From contig NC_064045.1 in NCBI RefSeq assembly GCF_932526225.1, positions 12,332,442 to 12,396,441 of the forward strand: a DNA stretch of 64,000 bases. Reading direction: 5' to 3'. Origin of the DNA: Nematostella vectensis. Its lineage: Eukaryota > Cnidaria > Anthozoa > Actiniaria > Edwardsiidae. A model generated the notes under the pieces. The model did no database searches, had not been told where the DNA came from, and saw only the letters and a program-made list of their open reading frames with translations. The position numbers and the translations under genes were made by a program. Of this stretch, positions 1 to 11,717 are shown one piece after another. How positions within the stretch are numbered: the first letter of the stretch is position 1; every line of letters begins with the position of its first letter.

Positions 1-269
1 TCTTTTTCTGTTGTAGGAGTTCAAAAGTTTAAACCGCTTGAATGTTGGGAAGGTTTATGAACTTGAAATGTAATATCGTCGCCTTCTGACGATATAGTTA
101 CTTTAGAAGTTCTCATGGAGAAGTAAAGTTCTCGAAAGTGCTGAAAGATTGGCTGGTCATTCAATCTCAATTCCAATATGTGTTTCCAATATTGCTCCCA
201 AAGTTATTCAAAACTTTTTCAAATCAAAATACCTATTAATAGTGGTATTCGTTAACCAAAGTATAAATA
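1..269. other. intergenic, no gene seen
   Basis: AT-rich sequence with only short open frames that lack family resemblance or plausible splice structure. No gene, RNA or clear repeat is supported here. Confidence 0.6.
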
Positions 270-400
270 TGGTTCACCAAAAACTGGTAGTCGACTCTGC
301 CAAATTTTCGTTCTATAAACACTTTTTCAGGGCACACTGGACTGAAGTGTTATTAAAGGCGAACATTTGGCAAAGTCGACTACCAGTTTTTGGTGCACCA
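270..400. repeat. short hairpin element (36-bp inverted repeat)
   Basis: The arm at 270-305 is the reverse complement of 365-400 with about two mismatches; both contain CTGGTAGTCGACT or its complement. The 131-bp whole would fold into one stem-loop, so a small MITE or foldback remnant is likely. No target duplication was recognised. Confidence 0.7.
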
Positions 401-754
401 ACCCTTTTCGAATGAAAGGATCCCTTTAACAAGCGGGGACGCTAGTGATGCGATAATCATAACCATCACCTAGCTGCGCCAGGCTCACACCGCCGAGGGT
501 CGAGTGGATCATTTAGTCCAGGAGATAATAAACCTTTGACAGCAAAACACATCCTTTACACACAACTTAACCTTTAGTCTTTTAATACAACTCTTTTGAG
601 AGCAGATAAAATATATCTTACATAATTATACCTTTTGTCTTTTGAAATATACTTAGCTGATTGGTCAATAGTTATTCATGTAAACACAGGTATCCCGGCT
701 ACCTGGGTCATTCACCGGAGATGTCCAAGACCATTGACGGGAACCCTTTGCTTT

Positions 755-1203
755 GATGACACAACAGACCATAGAACAAACGGTAGAGCGGAACGTACAG
801 CCTACAGGAGAAAGAAAGACATGTCACGCAATATGTCACACGTATGTCACACAACGGACTATAGAGCAAACGGTACAGCGGAACGTAGCGCCAACCGGAG
901 GAAGTGAGACATGTCACGCAATACGTCACACGTATGTCACACAACAGACTATAGAGCAAACGGTACAGCGGAACGTAGAGCCTACCGGAGGAAGTGAGAC
1001 ATGTCACGCAATAGGTCACACGTATGTCACACATTAGACTATAGAGCAAACGGTACAGCGGAACGTACAGCCTACAGGAGAAAGAAAGACATGTCACGCA
1101 ATACGTCACACGATATGTCATAACGACCATAGAGCAAACGGTACAGCGGAACGTACAGCCTACAGGAGAAAGAAAGTCACGTCACGCAATACGTCACACG
1201 TTG
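755..1203. repeat. minisatellite, 90-bp unit, about 5 copies
   Basis: The landmark ATAGAGCAAACGG recurs at about 771, 861, 951, 1041 and 1129, so the period is 90 bp with one 88-bp step. Units share the landmarks CATGTCACGCAATA and GGAACGTA. Because 90 is divisible by 3, open frames appear on both strands; these are artefacts. Nothing links the array to a gene. Confidence 0.9.
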
Positions 1204-1392
1204 CCGCCGTAGTAAAGTTCAATGCAATGCACAAGCACTTCTTTTGAAAGTCTTCTCATTTGCCTTTTTTTCAAAGAGTAGAGTTGAAATATAAATGAGA
1301 GCACAAAGTATAAAGATAAATAAGAAGAAAGGAATGTCACATTTCTAATAAGGCGAGAGTAAATCAAAACGATGTGTTTGGAGACATATAAC

Positions 1393-1733
1393 CACGGGCT
1401 GTAGGATAATCTGACTCCGAAATGAAGTCTAATGTCTTGTTAGTGTTGAATAAAGCACGTATTCCTACGTTGACTGGATGTATTCGCTTTGGTTTCGCTC
1501 CTCCAGCGAGCTCTGTCCCTACGCTCTTTTGACCTTTCAATCGACGCGCTATGTAACCGCCGCCTGGTAAATAAGTAACACGACCCCCAGCGGCGCATTT
1601 TTTCCTTCCCGCTGGGGGTCGTTTTACTCATTTACCCGGCGGCGGCGGTTACAAAGCGCGGCGTTACGTGCTTTATTCAACACTAACAAGACATTAGACT
1701 TCATTTCGGAGTCAGATTATCCTATAGCCCGTG
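1393..1733. mobile_element. nested-palindrome MITE-like element
   Basis: The outer arms (1393-1461 and 1665-1733, about 69 bp each, beginning CACGGGCTGTAGGATAATCT) are nearly perfect inverted repeats. Inside lies a second inverted repeat (about 1545-1593 and 1609-1660) around the complementary motifs GACCCCCAGCGG and CCGCTGGGGGTC. No coding capacity. No convincing target duplication was found, so the superfamily is unassigned. Confidence 0.8.
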
Positions 1734-3214
1734 ATTCGGGAAATAAACGTCGTTCGCCACAGGAACTCCAAACATAAATGCCGACAGAGACAACAATAGG
1801 TACGAACAATGTATGACGTAATAAGAGCAAAGATAGGACTGACATCGACTCACGGGAGTGTTGTGTCTAGGTTGCGTAGCAATGATATAAGAGCCTTCCC
1901 GGCATGCTCCTGGATATGGACCTCAAGAGATAACAGCTGCGCGTCATGGAGTAATTGGTTTAAACTTCTCAGCTCCTACAACAGAAAAAGAGATTTTTTT
2001 GAGTGATAGTTTGGATGCCTTTGAATAGGCGCATCTCCACACGTGAACCCAGGGTTCCTTACGGTCCGGGGACGTCTAGTTATCGGGAGGTTACCTGGTA
2101 TATATGCACTATTATTCACTCAAACTTTCGCCGCCGAATAAGAGCACAGTTCACAATCGCAGTAACTTCAAAGTCAGAAGAGAGGTAATTCACATAACAG
2201 TTTCAAGGCGATTCATGAATAATAAGATACAGCGACGAAGGTGTTTCACCAACTAGGGTTTTATGGCATGTGTAAAATATATACAGGATTGCCGATGACA
2301 TTCTATTTATCTCCCAATAATGATTCTACTTATATAGGAATATATATTATATATTGATGAATAAACCGTTTAGGATATTCCTTTTATCTCACCTTGTGGT
2401 TTGAATATGTCACTTCCCGTCTTCTTGAGCACGTGGTGTTCACGTGATTCCGAGACAACATCTCGGTGGGTAACCAACGATGTAACAAAACACACCTCAC
2501 CCCGCCCCTCTCAGCATATTTTGCTTCCGCAGAAGTAGGCTTCCGTGGAGACGTTAATGTAAATTCTGCACATGTTCCACATGGGCAACTCCGCTGGACA
2601 AACTCTTCCTCTGGAAGAGATAATGGTCATTGAACAGAGTTTGTCCAGAAAATGCAAAAACTGTGCGAAATAACTTTAAATAAATGTTCCCGTCTTCACG
2701 CAAATTGTTCCCTTACAATTTTCAGATTGTTTTTTCGAGAAAATCAAAAGCTCAGAGAACCGCTGAGTCTTTATCAGTGGCTAGTGGGAGCGCGCACTCA
2801 AATTTTCAGTGGCGACTACAAACTGATGAAGGGGCACGAGCCCCGTCTAAAAGGGCGACTGGATTACATCGAGAGAAGCAGCGAGCTTATTTTGCTGATA
2901 AGGGTTAAGAGATTTATAAAGATTTATAGCACGGAGCGACCCTTAATGAGACTGCAATAAGGTTCTCAAAGTTTGCGTCGATTCTGTGTTTAAAGGGAAA
3001 GATGACATTTTTAGCCATTTGCGCGCCGAAATTTTATATAAATCCGGATACAGAACAAACATTTTGATGTCAATTTAAGTAAGCCCCCCCCCCCCTCATG
3101 CGAAAAAGTTAAGGTTGATCCCCCTATCTTTAAAGCCCTGATAATAATTGCAGTCCCTAATGTCTATCCTTTCAAGCGATCTTTACAAATCTATAATCAT
3201 ACTGTCGTAAACGA
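1734..3214. other. intergenic, no gene seen
   Basis: Only short open frames (up to about 100 codons at 2652-2960) without recognisable domains. A 12-bp perfect inverted repeat flanks 2595-2647 (TGGACAAACTCT and its complement). A C-run lies near 3082-3096. No gene is supported. Confidence 0.55.
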
Positions 3215-3604
3215 TCTAATAACGCCCCCTATCTAAAGAACGCCTCCTATCTATTGAACGCCCCCCCTTAGCTTTTAAGTTTGTATTGAACGCCCCTCTC
3301 TAACAAACGCCCCCTCTATTAAACGACCCCCTACCCCCATGACATAGGAATTTCGTTGACATAATCAGCCGAAATTGCCTTCTTGCTTAATCAGAGCTTG
3401 GCTTCTACTGGGTGAGACTTGCTCAGTGTCAAGAAATGCTTGCTACCGAGGCTATAATTTAACGTGATCCTGAAACTAGAACTGTACTTTGGTTTGTTAT
3501 ATTGTTATAATTTATAATGAACGCCCCTCTCTAATAAACGCCTTCTATTTATTAAAAGCCCCCCTCGGACCATCGAAATTTAATAAACGCCTCGGCGTTT
3601 ATTA
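3215..3604. repeat. degenerate AACGCCCC-rich repeat block
   Basis: Irregular recurrences of AACGCCCC(C/T) and AATAAACGCC occur through the interval. It ends in an almost perfect palindrome at 3581-3604 (TAATAAACGCC, 2-nt centre, GGCGTTTATTA). The motif resembles the complement of the 38-46 kb array unit, suggesting a shared but decayed repeat type; that link is inference. Confidence 0.5.
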
Positions 3605-3761
3605 CATCACTTACGGTACTGATAGATAGTACGTTTCTCGCATCCTAATTGGATTACTTCAGAAAACTGTCAACACGCTTGCGCACGTTTCTGCCGTGAA
3701 CATTTAGTTCGCATACGATATTCGCGTGTTTCAACGTTGTGGTTTAGGGAAAACAGATAAA

Positions 3762-4874
3762 ACGTTTCAGACAGAGTGTATTTCATGTCTGGCTCCGGTT
3801 GGCAGGCCAATGTGACATTTCAGACAGAGTGTATTTCATGTCTGGATCTGGTTGGCAGGCCAATGTGACATTTCAGACAGAGTGTATTTCATGTCTGGAT
3901 CTGGTTGGCAGGCCAATGTGACATTTCAGACAGAGTGTATTTCATGTCTGGATCTGGTTGGCAGGCCAATGTGACATTTCAGACAAAGTGTATTTCATGT
4001 CTGGATCTGGTTGGCAGGCCAATGTGACATTTCAGACAAAGTGTATTTCATGTCTGGATCTGGTTGGCAGGCCAATGTGACATTTCAGACAGAGTGTATT
4101 TCATGTCTGGATCTGGTTGGCAGGCCAATGTGACATTTCAGACAGAGTGTATTTCATGTCTGGCTCTGGTTGGCAGGCCAATGTGACATTTCAGACAGGG
4201 TGTATTTCATGTCTGGATCTGGTTGGCAGGCCAATGTGACATTTCAGACAGAGTGTATTTCATGTCTGGATCTGGTTGGCAGGCCAATGTGACATTTCAG
4301 ACAAAGTGTATTTCATGTCTGGATCTGGTTGGCAGGCCAATGTGACATTTCAGACAGAGTGTATTTCATGTCTGGCTCTGGTTGGCAGGCCAATGTGACA
4401 TTTCAGACAGAGTGTATTTCATGTCTGGATCTGGTTGGCAGGCCAATGTGACATTTCAGACAGAGTGTATTTCATGTCTAGATCTGGTTGGCAGGCCAAT
4501 GTGACGTTTCAGACAGAGTGTATTTCATGTCTAGATCTGGTTGGCAGGCCAATGTGACGTTTCAGACAGAGTGTATTTCATGTCTAGATCTGGTTGGCAG
4601 GCCAATGTGACGTTTCAGACAAAGTGTATTTTATGTCTGGATCTGGTTGGCAGGCCAATGTGACGTTTCAGACAGAGTGCATTTCATGTCTGGATCTGGT
4701 TGGCAGGCCAATGTGACATTTCAGACAGAGTTTATTTCATGTCTGGATCTGGTTGGCAGGCCAATGTGACATTTCAGACAGAGTGTATTTCATGTCTGGA
4801 TCTGGTTGGCAGGCCAATGTGACATTTCAGACAGAGTGTATTTCATGTCTGAATCTGGTTGGCAGGCCAATGTG
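3762..4874. repeat. minisatellite, 53-bp unit, 21 copies
   Basis: A strictly periodic 53-bp unit fills 1113 bp, which is 21 whole units. Each unit carries two small dyads: CAGACA facing TGTCTG, and TTGG-CAGG-CCAA. Variation is limited to a few positions (ACATTT/ACGTTT, GGATCTGG/GGCTCTGG/AGATCTGG). The period is not a multiple of 3 and no frame is open, so it is noncoding. Confidence 0.95.
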
Positions 4875-5534
4875 AGAGCAGGGTACAGTACACTCAGAAC
4901 AGAAGATTTTATTTCTCAAGATAACCATTTATTTCAAACAATAAGGATGAGTATCTACAAAAGTTTCAGATAATGTCGAAAACTCCGTGACAAAACTAGA
5001 ATTGAATAACGACAGATCAATTTCCTGCAAGATTTCCTAATTGCTTAAAAACAAGTGTTCGCCAAATGCCCAGAAAATAGTATCAGAGCAAATGGTATCG
5101 TCAGTAAGGAACTCTCAGATATTATAAATTATAACAATCAATTGTCAAATTATTATAGACAAATTTTAAAGAAGAATTTATCTGACAGCAGTAAAATAAC
5201 TAAACATATTAACCCCTCCCCCCCCCAGGGATTGTTATCGCACGAGCACGCATGTGCATTTCTGATTAGTATTCGGATTGGTCTGTTGAAAGCGATCCGA
5301 AATGCTACTAAAAGCTACGGCGGCCTATTCGCACAGGATTTACTTCAAAGAGAAGCACTATAACTAAATTAAATTAATCGAGATTTTCATTTGCATTTGC
5401 AACTTATAAATTTATCATTGTGCTTCTTGTCGCACAGCTCAATCTAAAATATAAATTATAAATTTTCTCTAGTAACATTATCTTGATCCAAATTTAGGAA
5501 ACAATGAGATATTCAAATTAAAGTCAATTTTTGA
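4875..5534. other. spacer between arrays, no gene seen
   Basis: AT-rich sequence. A 102-codon frame at 5055-5363 has no recognisable domain and no supporting splice sites. Possible polyadenylation hexamers for the Kelch gene on the minus strand (TTTATT on this strand) occur near 4914 and 4928, but they are 1.2 kb beyond the stop codon. Confidence 0.5.
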
Positions 5535-5890
5535 CTTGCGTGACAGGTGTTGTCCGTCTATCTTGCGTGACAAGTGTTTTCCATTTATCTTGCGTGACAA
5601 GTGTTGTCCATCTATCTTGCGTGACAAGTGTTGTCCATCTTTCTTGCGTGACAAGTGTTGTCCATATGTCTTGCGTGACAAGTGTTGTCCATCTATCTTG
5701 CGTGACAAGTGTTGTCCATCTATACTGCGTGACAAATGTTGTCCATCTGTCTTGCGTGACAAGTGTTGTCCATCTATCTTGCGTGACAAGTGTTGTCCAT
5801 CTATCTTGCATGACAAGTGTTGTCCATCTATATTGCGTGACAAATGTTGTCCATCTATACTGCGTGACAAGTGCTGTCCATCTATCTTTT
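5535..5890. repeat. minisatellite, 27-bp unit, about 13 copies
   Basis: The unit TTGCGTGACAAGTGTTGTCC plus ATCTATC repeats about 13 times. With a 27-bp period, several frames on both strands stay open and read as 9-residue repeats; these are artefacts. Related motifs (GTTGCGTGAC, CTTGCGTGAC) continue in decayed form to the stop codon of the Kelch gene on the opposite strand near 6127-6146. Confidence 0.92.
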
Positions 5891-6126
5891 GTAGCACGTC
5901 TTCGTGTTGTGTGAAATGGCCACACCTTACACGTAACCCCATGTCATTCTTTGTGTTGCATGCCGTCATTTTTATCTATAGTCATGTTGTGTGACATCGA
6001 TGTATTGCGGACACCAGTTACTTTTTCGATCTTTATGTTGGGTTCATCAGTCTTTGTGTTGTGTGACAGTCCATGTAATGCAACGCTGACGTCACTCCTC
6101 GCGTTGCGTGACACGTAATCGTGACC

Positions 6127-7947
6127 TCAATCTTTGTCTTGCGTGACCTTCTGTAGCGTACGCACGAATCCCTTGTATAAACTGACAGACGAACTGCGCA
6201 TGTAGGTTTCCTCGTAGGGCATGTGGTGTTCGCGCATCCATTTATTTTTCTCCACATTATAGCACTCCACCATTTGCCTCATCTCAGAGTCGAGGCTATC
6301 ACTCCCAGTCCCACCGAGCACGTAGATACGGTCACGCAACAGCGAGGCACCCGCGTGGTATCTTGGGACACGCATGGGCGCGATCTCATGCCACTGATCC
6401 ACCGCTATGTCGTACACCTCGCACGAGCGCATTGCCTGCCGGGAAAACGCGTCTACAGTCCCGCCGAACACGTAGATTTTCCCGCCAAAATGGGCACCAC
6501 AGGCACACCCGCGCTTTTCAGTCATCGGTGCGAGCTTTGTCCACGTGTTTAACTTAGGGTCATAACGCTCCAAGACATCTTGAAAATCATTATCGCCCAA
6601 GCCCCCGATAGAGTACACATAGCGGTTATCGCTGACCGCGCAGACACTGGAACGACGGGAGCTGATTGGCGCAACAAGCGACCACACGTTTGTGGTGGGA
6701 TCGTACTTTTGGACGGTGTCGCAGCGCCGCCGAGAGCTCTCCGAGCCAAACTCGATCCCACCGATCACGTATAGATTACCGTTGAGGGACGTCGTGCCGA
6801 CGAGTTTGACTCGGCGCTTCATCGGTGCTACAAGCGACCACGTATTGGTCTTCGGGTCAAAACGCTCTACGCTTTGATGGAAACACTCGTCTTTTCCACC
6901 AATCGCGTAGATAAAACCACAACTCGCGCTCAACCCGTGCCGGCACCGCTTGACTGTCATTCGTGACAACTCGTACCAGGACCCCTCGCTCGGGATGTAG
7001 CAATACGTAAGGTCTCGGACGGAGCCGTCTGGTCCCAGGCCCCCGCAGGTCAGCAAGGCATCAAGATGGTGCTCCAGGCATTTACGGGGTCGCTGTGCCA
7101 GGAGCGGTGCATCAGCAGTGTGCTGCTGCTTGATGGCTTCAAGGATTTTCGCCATGCATTCTGGGTTGGACTTCACCAGGGGATTGGGTACTAAGGTCGC
7201 AAAGAGATAGCTGACAGTGATAGAGGTCAGACGGATGTGGCGAAATAAGTCCGCGAAATAATCCTCTCTTTTCTCGGGGTCGTACTTGATCCACTCCACA
7301 ACAGTCTCGAACACTTCTTCTTCGTTCCCAATCACTAAATCCTCACTCGCGATCAAGTCTTCGATTTGCTTGGCCCCCAGGCGCATAAAGTCCTTGGAGC
7401 GGCCAACCGCGGCAAAATTCTTCTTGATCAGCTGACTGGCATAGAACTTTAGATCCTTGCATTCATACTTCTCCCCGAATTTATAAAAATAAATGCAATT
7501 CGAGGAGGTCATGTGACGTTCTAAGTACTTGCAAGCAATTCCCTTCAGTCTTGGAATCAGTAGATAATTGGCAGAGGCTATCAAATCTTCTGCGTTCAAC
7601 TCCGTGACTGTAATTTCTCCAGTGTACAAATAAGTCAGAATATGGTTCATAACGGAAGCTCTAAGCTCTTGAAGCTTCACGCTCGGTGCGTTTTTCTCTA
7701 TCATTTCACTGGTAAAAAGACCATAAAAGTACTTGGAACTAGCAGCCAGTACAATGCGATGAGCCGGGAACTCTTTGCCTTCCACTACCAGCGTCACATC
7801 ACATAACTTACACTCTTGCCGTATGCGCTCTGCGGATCTAGTAACACACGCGCTATACTCTGAGTGCGTCTCAGTGATAAAGCTTTCCATAGCTGTTGTT
7901 GTTATGAACAAGCCTTGACTCAATCTAGTGGGATTTTGCGATGACAA
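6127..7947 (-). CDS. BTB-BACK-Kelch protein (KLHL family)
   Basis: A single uninterrupted frame encodes 606 residues, a usual length for the family. KLHL proteins act as substrate adaptors of Cullin-3 ubiquitin ligases: BTB and BACK bind CUL3 and the Kelch propeller binds the substrate. The BTB domain spans about residues 38-145 (CDVTLVVEGKEFPAHRIVLA), BACK about 150-255 and Kelch about 300-590. Six Gly-Gly turns (GGLGPDG, GGKDECF, GGIEFG, GGLGDND, GGTVDAF, GGTGSDS) fit a six-bladed propeller. Met1 is at 7945-7947; Met20 (7888-7890, MESF) is an equally good start and matches the usual short N-terminus. The gene is intronless here. The last codons lie in sequence resembling the downstream 27-bp minisatellite, so the true C-terminus may be repeat-derived. 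The exact KLHL orthologue cannot be named. Confidence 0.95.
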   Translation of the reverse strand: MSSQNPTRLSQGLFITTTAMESFITETHSEYSACVTRSAERIRQECKLCDVTLVVEGKEFPAHRIVLAASSKYFYGLFTSEMIEKNAPSVKLQELRASVMNHILTYLYTGEITVTELNAEDLIASANYLLIPRLKGIACKYLERHMTSSNCIYFYKFGEKYECKDLKFYASQLIKKNFAAVGRSKDFMRLGAKQIEDLIASEDLVIGNEEEVFETVVEWIKYDPEKREDYFADLFRHIRLTSITVSYLFATLVPNPLVKSNPECMAKILEAIKQQHTADAPLLAQRPRKCLEHHLDALLTCGGLGPDGSVRDLTYCYIPSEGSWYELSRMTVKRCRHGLSASCGFIYAIGGKDECFHQSVERFDPKTNTWSLVAPMKRRVKLVGTTSLNGNLYVIGGIEFGSESSRRRCDTVQKYDPTTNVWSLVAPISSRRSSVCAVSDNRYVYSIGGLGDNDFQDVLERYDPKLNTWTKLAPMTEKRGCACGAHFGGKIYVFGGTVDAFSRQAMRSCEVYDIAVDQWHEIAPMRVPRYHAGASLLRDRIYVLGGTGSDSLDSEMRQMVECYNVEKNKWMREHHMPYEETYMRSSSVSLYKGFVRTLQKVTQDKD

Positions 7948-10450
7948 ATCGGTTTAATTGTCGCGCTCCTTCCAGAGACCGTTCTCCGGTATTCACCGAG
8001 TTTCATTCACCGTCGCGGCGCGGTCTTCGCTCAAAAAACCTCACACTGACTGCCGCAGTGCGAGCTCCGACAATGACCTTGAACGGTCTCGATAAAAACT
8101 TGGCTCTGTTGGAGGCTGTTAGGAGACGTGAAGTTGAAGGTTTCTCGTTACATAATAATGGTACGAATTATGTGCATAATTACTCTACGCTGTCAATCGA
8201 TTTGGCACTTACACAAACATTGCCACCAAAAATGCACTCAAGCAACGTCGTTCTCACTTAATTTGTAAGTTAAATTACCCAACTTTCAATATTATCACAG
8301 TATGTATAAAGCTCAACACTCGATTAAAGATAAACAAAAACAATCGTCGAGCTATTTATGCGGAATTGAATTTATCAAACTGTTTTCAAATCTAATTACA
8401 GATGATTTGTTTAGTCTCGAGTGGAACTCTGGAATTGTTTTCATCTGAATGTGCTCTTCATTTATTCTGCGTTAAAGGAAACGGATAATATATTAAAATA
8501 AATTAAATAATTAATTTCGAAATCGAGGTGAATGAATAGCACACACTCTCGGGTGGGTCTCGAATAGAATATTCCTGGATCGAAACACGTATTTTTTTGC
8601 TGTATCGCTGTGAATGCTGACCCAAATAGCTGTAAACAATGTCACACGGTCTAGCGACTCACACCATAAACTGCCTGCAGCATGACTAGCGAGTTGTGGA
8701 CGAATGTCTGGATTCTACGCACCCCAAGGGGGAGTTTTATCTAACAATCTGACTTCTTCGAATCACAGAAGACAGGGCGGATCTAGCTTTTTGCTAAGGG
8801 AGGATCTAATGAGGGAAGTAATGAGAGAAGAAATATATATATATATATATATATATTGAGTTACATTGACTTTCTGACTCCCACAGGCTTTTTTATTGAT
8901 AAAGTCAACACGTCAAGCTTGGACAGTATTTTTATGAAAAGGGTTGAAAGTTCGCCCTTCTAAAAAAGTGACGTGCTCCAGGAGACCACCATCACGGCTC
9001 CAGTGAAAAGTGATATCGGAAACTCGTGCTAATTTGTGGCGCCCTGTCCCCACAAGGGTTTATAAAAACCGATGACCGCTGAGAAAAAATGTCTATCAGA
9101 CACCCTATTGTTATTAAAAAAGACAATCGTCTCATTGCATAAAAAAATTCAAATAGACCATCCAAGATGAAGCTTGATAGTTAATAACGATGTGTGGTTG
9201 TTACTTGGTTATGCTTTGCTTGACTCGGTATGGTGCGGGAGGAAAAAATGACAACGTCATTGATTTTCTTAAATCAACCTTCTAGATACATCGATAACTT
9301 ATAGAGTTTAGACCCAGTTATAATCAAGACAAAGTTTAAACAAACTAGTTTGCTTAGTCGATAAATGGATGGGCAATTCGTATGGTAGTAGTGAATGGGT
9401 GTTACAGAATGTCGATCACCCACTCCATTGCTATTGTTTATCATCGAAAATACAACGGTTTATTTGCGAGAAAACTTCAACATAACAATCTTCGAATGAA
9501 GTCTGATATGATATTGACAATATTTGATTGAAATTTTCTTAGTTACTTGCTTACATTAGCCGATGGAAATGGATGCTTTGTGTGACTCGCCATTGAAGGG
9601 GAGCATAAAATGGCCGCGTGATTGGCCTTATTTAAACTTTGGTTTTATATGCACAATACGACACGGTAACCAAACGTTCCTATTACAGGGGTTAGCACTG
9701 CCAATGTCCCACAAGTTTTAAATGTAAATACTCAGGGTGTTGTGTCTCAAGTCTCCGCTTGTAATGTAAAACAATACAAAACAAAATTTATTAACATGGA
9801 ATAACAAAACTTTGCTTTTAGTTGTGTTTGGTCTAAACAAACTTAAATCAATCTACTCTTCTGAGATAACACTTCAAACCTTAACTATCAAAATCGCCTT
9901 TAGCCACAGGCAGCCCAAAGCTATGTCAGTGGTTTATAAAGAAATTGTATGGGGAAATTTGAATGCTAGAAAAAAATCATTTATCGTGAAAAAATATAAA
10001 ACTATAGACATTGTAATATTATGTTTGAGTTTTCCTTCATTTCAAAGTTGACGATAGAATGTCAGTAGAGCTGAAATCAGTAAAACTTTATTGTGGTTAT
10101 ATTCTTATACCATATATATGACGTGACATAGCTATAAAAACAAGGTCTGGTCGTATGATTGTGTCGCCGATTTCTACTAAATCCAGTCAGTTAAAAGTAG
10201 AAAAATAGTTTAATGAAAAGTAGCTTAATGTACTGAACAGCTATGTAGATACATACGGGGTGGGTACAGCTCCCTTCTTATATGTACCGAACAGCTATGC
10301 AGATACATATCTCTCCACACAGGCAAAATAAAAGCAATGCCGAAAACGCCCGAGGATTGACGAAAATGGAGTTTGCCTGAGGGCGGTCCCTAAAGGCCTT
10401 CTAGCAGACTTCGATCCCCTCGGGATATCAGAGTCACATAAAAAAGATCA
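7948..10450. other. intergenic, no gene seen
   Basis: This is upstream of the Kelch gene. A 106-codon frame at 7941-8261 overlaps the Kelch start but has no recognisable family. An (AT)n microsatellite lies at 8833-8856. A short direct duplication around AACAGCTATG(T/C)AGATACATA occurs near 10235 and 10290. No other structure was recognised. Confidence 0.5.
8833..8856. repeat. (AT)12 microsatellite
   Basis: A pure AT dinucleotide run of about 24 bp in intergenic sequence. Confidence 0.95.
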
Positions 10451-10540
10451 TACACCTATTTCCCCTGCGAATCGATATATCCGTAACTCGCAGTGGCTCA
10501 TTTGGGTAACCTTTAAATGGCTGAATCCTGGTCACTTAAA
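10451..10540 (+). repeat. partial copy of the CACCTATTT MITE
   Basis: It begins TACACCTATTT and shares the blocks GCGAATC, AACTCGCAGTG and ATGGCTGAATCCTGGTC with the left half of the complete element at 12479-12736. The right half is absent here, so this is a truncated copy. Confidence 0.6.
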
Positions 10541-11219
10541 GCGAGGGGCCTCACAAGATCATCACAAGATGAGGTAGAAATAAATTAACGAACAAATAAA
10601 TAAGTAAATCAATTAATAACATAATTGAATAAGTAAATAAATAATACGTAAATCAATGAGTATAATTTAAAAAACTATTTTAAAAAATAATTCAAAAATC
10701 AATGAGTATAATTTTGAAAACATTTGCTGGAAGCTGAGATCAATTAATATTCTTATCCTCGCCCGATGAGTCTTGTGTACTCTAAGATCTATAGCTAATA
10801 TCATGTCTGATCTCTTAAAGTAGACTCATTACATAAGAGCTGCCGAAGGATGCAATTGGTGTATCGAGTAATTTGACGATCGAGACCGCAAAGCTGCAGC
10901 GGGCGCGTATTATTTGGCGGACGTGTTTCCTGGATTCTAATTATACTGCACGAAAATACAAAAATTGTACATAATACCTCAAAATAACTACAAAGAACGA
11001 AGAAACTGCGAATACTGAATGCACTAAATCCAGGGGCGGACCCGGAAAACGCATGGGGAGAAACGTATGGCCCATCCCTGTATATCTAATATATCTACAG
11101 CTGTGAAAAGAACCTCGTGAAAACGCGAGCGTGTCTACTGTTCTTTCTCTCTCTCTCTCCAGGGATTCTAGTGCTTTACAAAGCTGCTAAATAGATATTT
11201 CTACTAGATTATAAAAAAA
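10541..11219. other. intergenic, AT-rich, no gene seen
   Basis: Low-complexity AATAAATAAGTAAAT-type sequence at about 10575-10700, then unique-looking sequence and a short TC run near 11143-11158. No gene is supported. Confidence 0.5.
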
Positions 11220-11717
11220 TTCGCCCCATGTAAGGTAATCCGGAATCCGAAATCCAGATTTTTTTAGCCCTGAAGATTTTTTTAGCCCTGAGTCAGGAAT
11301 CCAGAATCCAAGTAAGTTTGGAATCCGGAATCCATATCTTTGGAAATCCACTCATTGAAATTCATGTTAAAAAAAAACTAACAACAAACCTAAAAAGCCG
11401 AGCACGAAAGAAAAGGAAAGTAACGTTGTCCCTCGAGCTCTTGCCTTAATTAACAATTTTTTTATCTATCAGGATCTGTAAATCTTGAAACACCAAAAAA
11501 AAAAAACGTTTTCTGCAACCGTGTCTACTTCTCTTTTTTTATTAAACAAAAAGACTACGATGAAAACGGGTTTTAAATACACTAAAATCTCGTTAATACT
11601 TGATTGGAATCCGGAATCTACGATGGGTTGGACCCGGAATCCAAGGGTCGGAAACCGGAATCCAGAGACTGGAATCCAGAATCCAAAATCTTCTTGGATT
11701 ACCTTACATGGGGCGAA
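11220..11717. mobile_element. 498-bp nonautonomous element with 22-bp perfect TIRs
   Basis: 11220-11241 and 11696-11717 are exact inverted repeats (TTCGCCCCATGTAAGGTAAT plus CC). The interior near both ends is built from GGAATCC/GGAATCCAGAATCC motifs on both sides and carries a direct repeat of TTTTTTTAGCCCTGA near 11262 and 11278. No transposase. No clear target duplication was seen. A DNA-transposon derivative is the likeliest reading. Confidence 0.75.

Noticed and set aside
708..1130. 140-codon minus-strand and 94-codon plus-strand repeat proteins
   Set aside because: Artefacts of the 90-bp array.
5055..5363. 102-codon frame
   Set aside because: No recognisable family, low-complexity Asn/Ile content; likely chance.
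5478..5994. Four overlapping repeat-protein frames on both strands
   Set aside because: Produced by the 27-bp period; frames on opposite strands cannot all be coding and none has domain content.
7941..8261. 106-codon divergent frame overlapping the Kelch start
   Set aside because: No family resemblance, overlaps the opposite-strand coding region, and no splice or start support.
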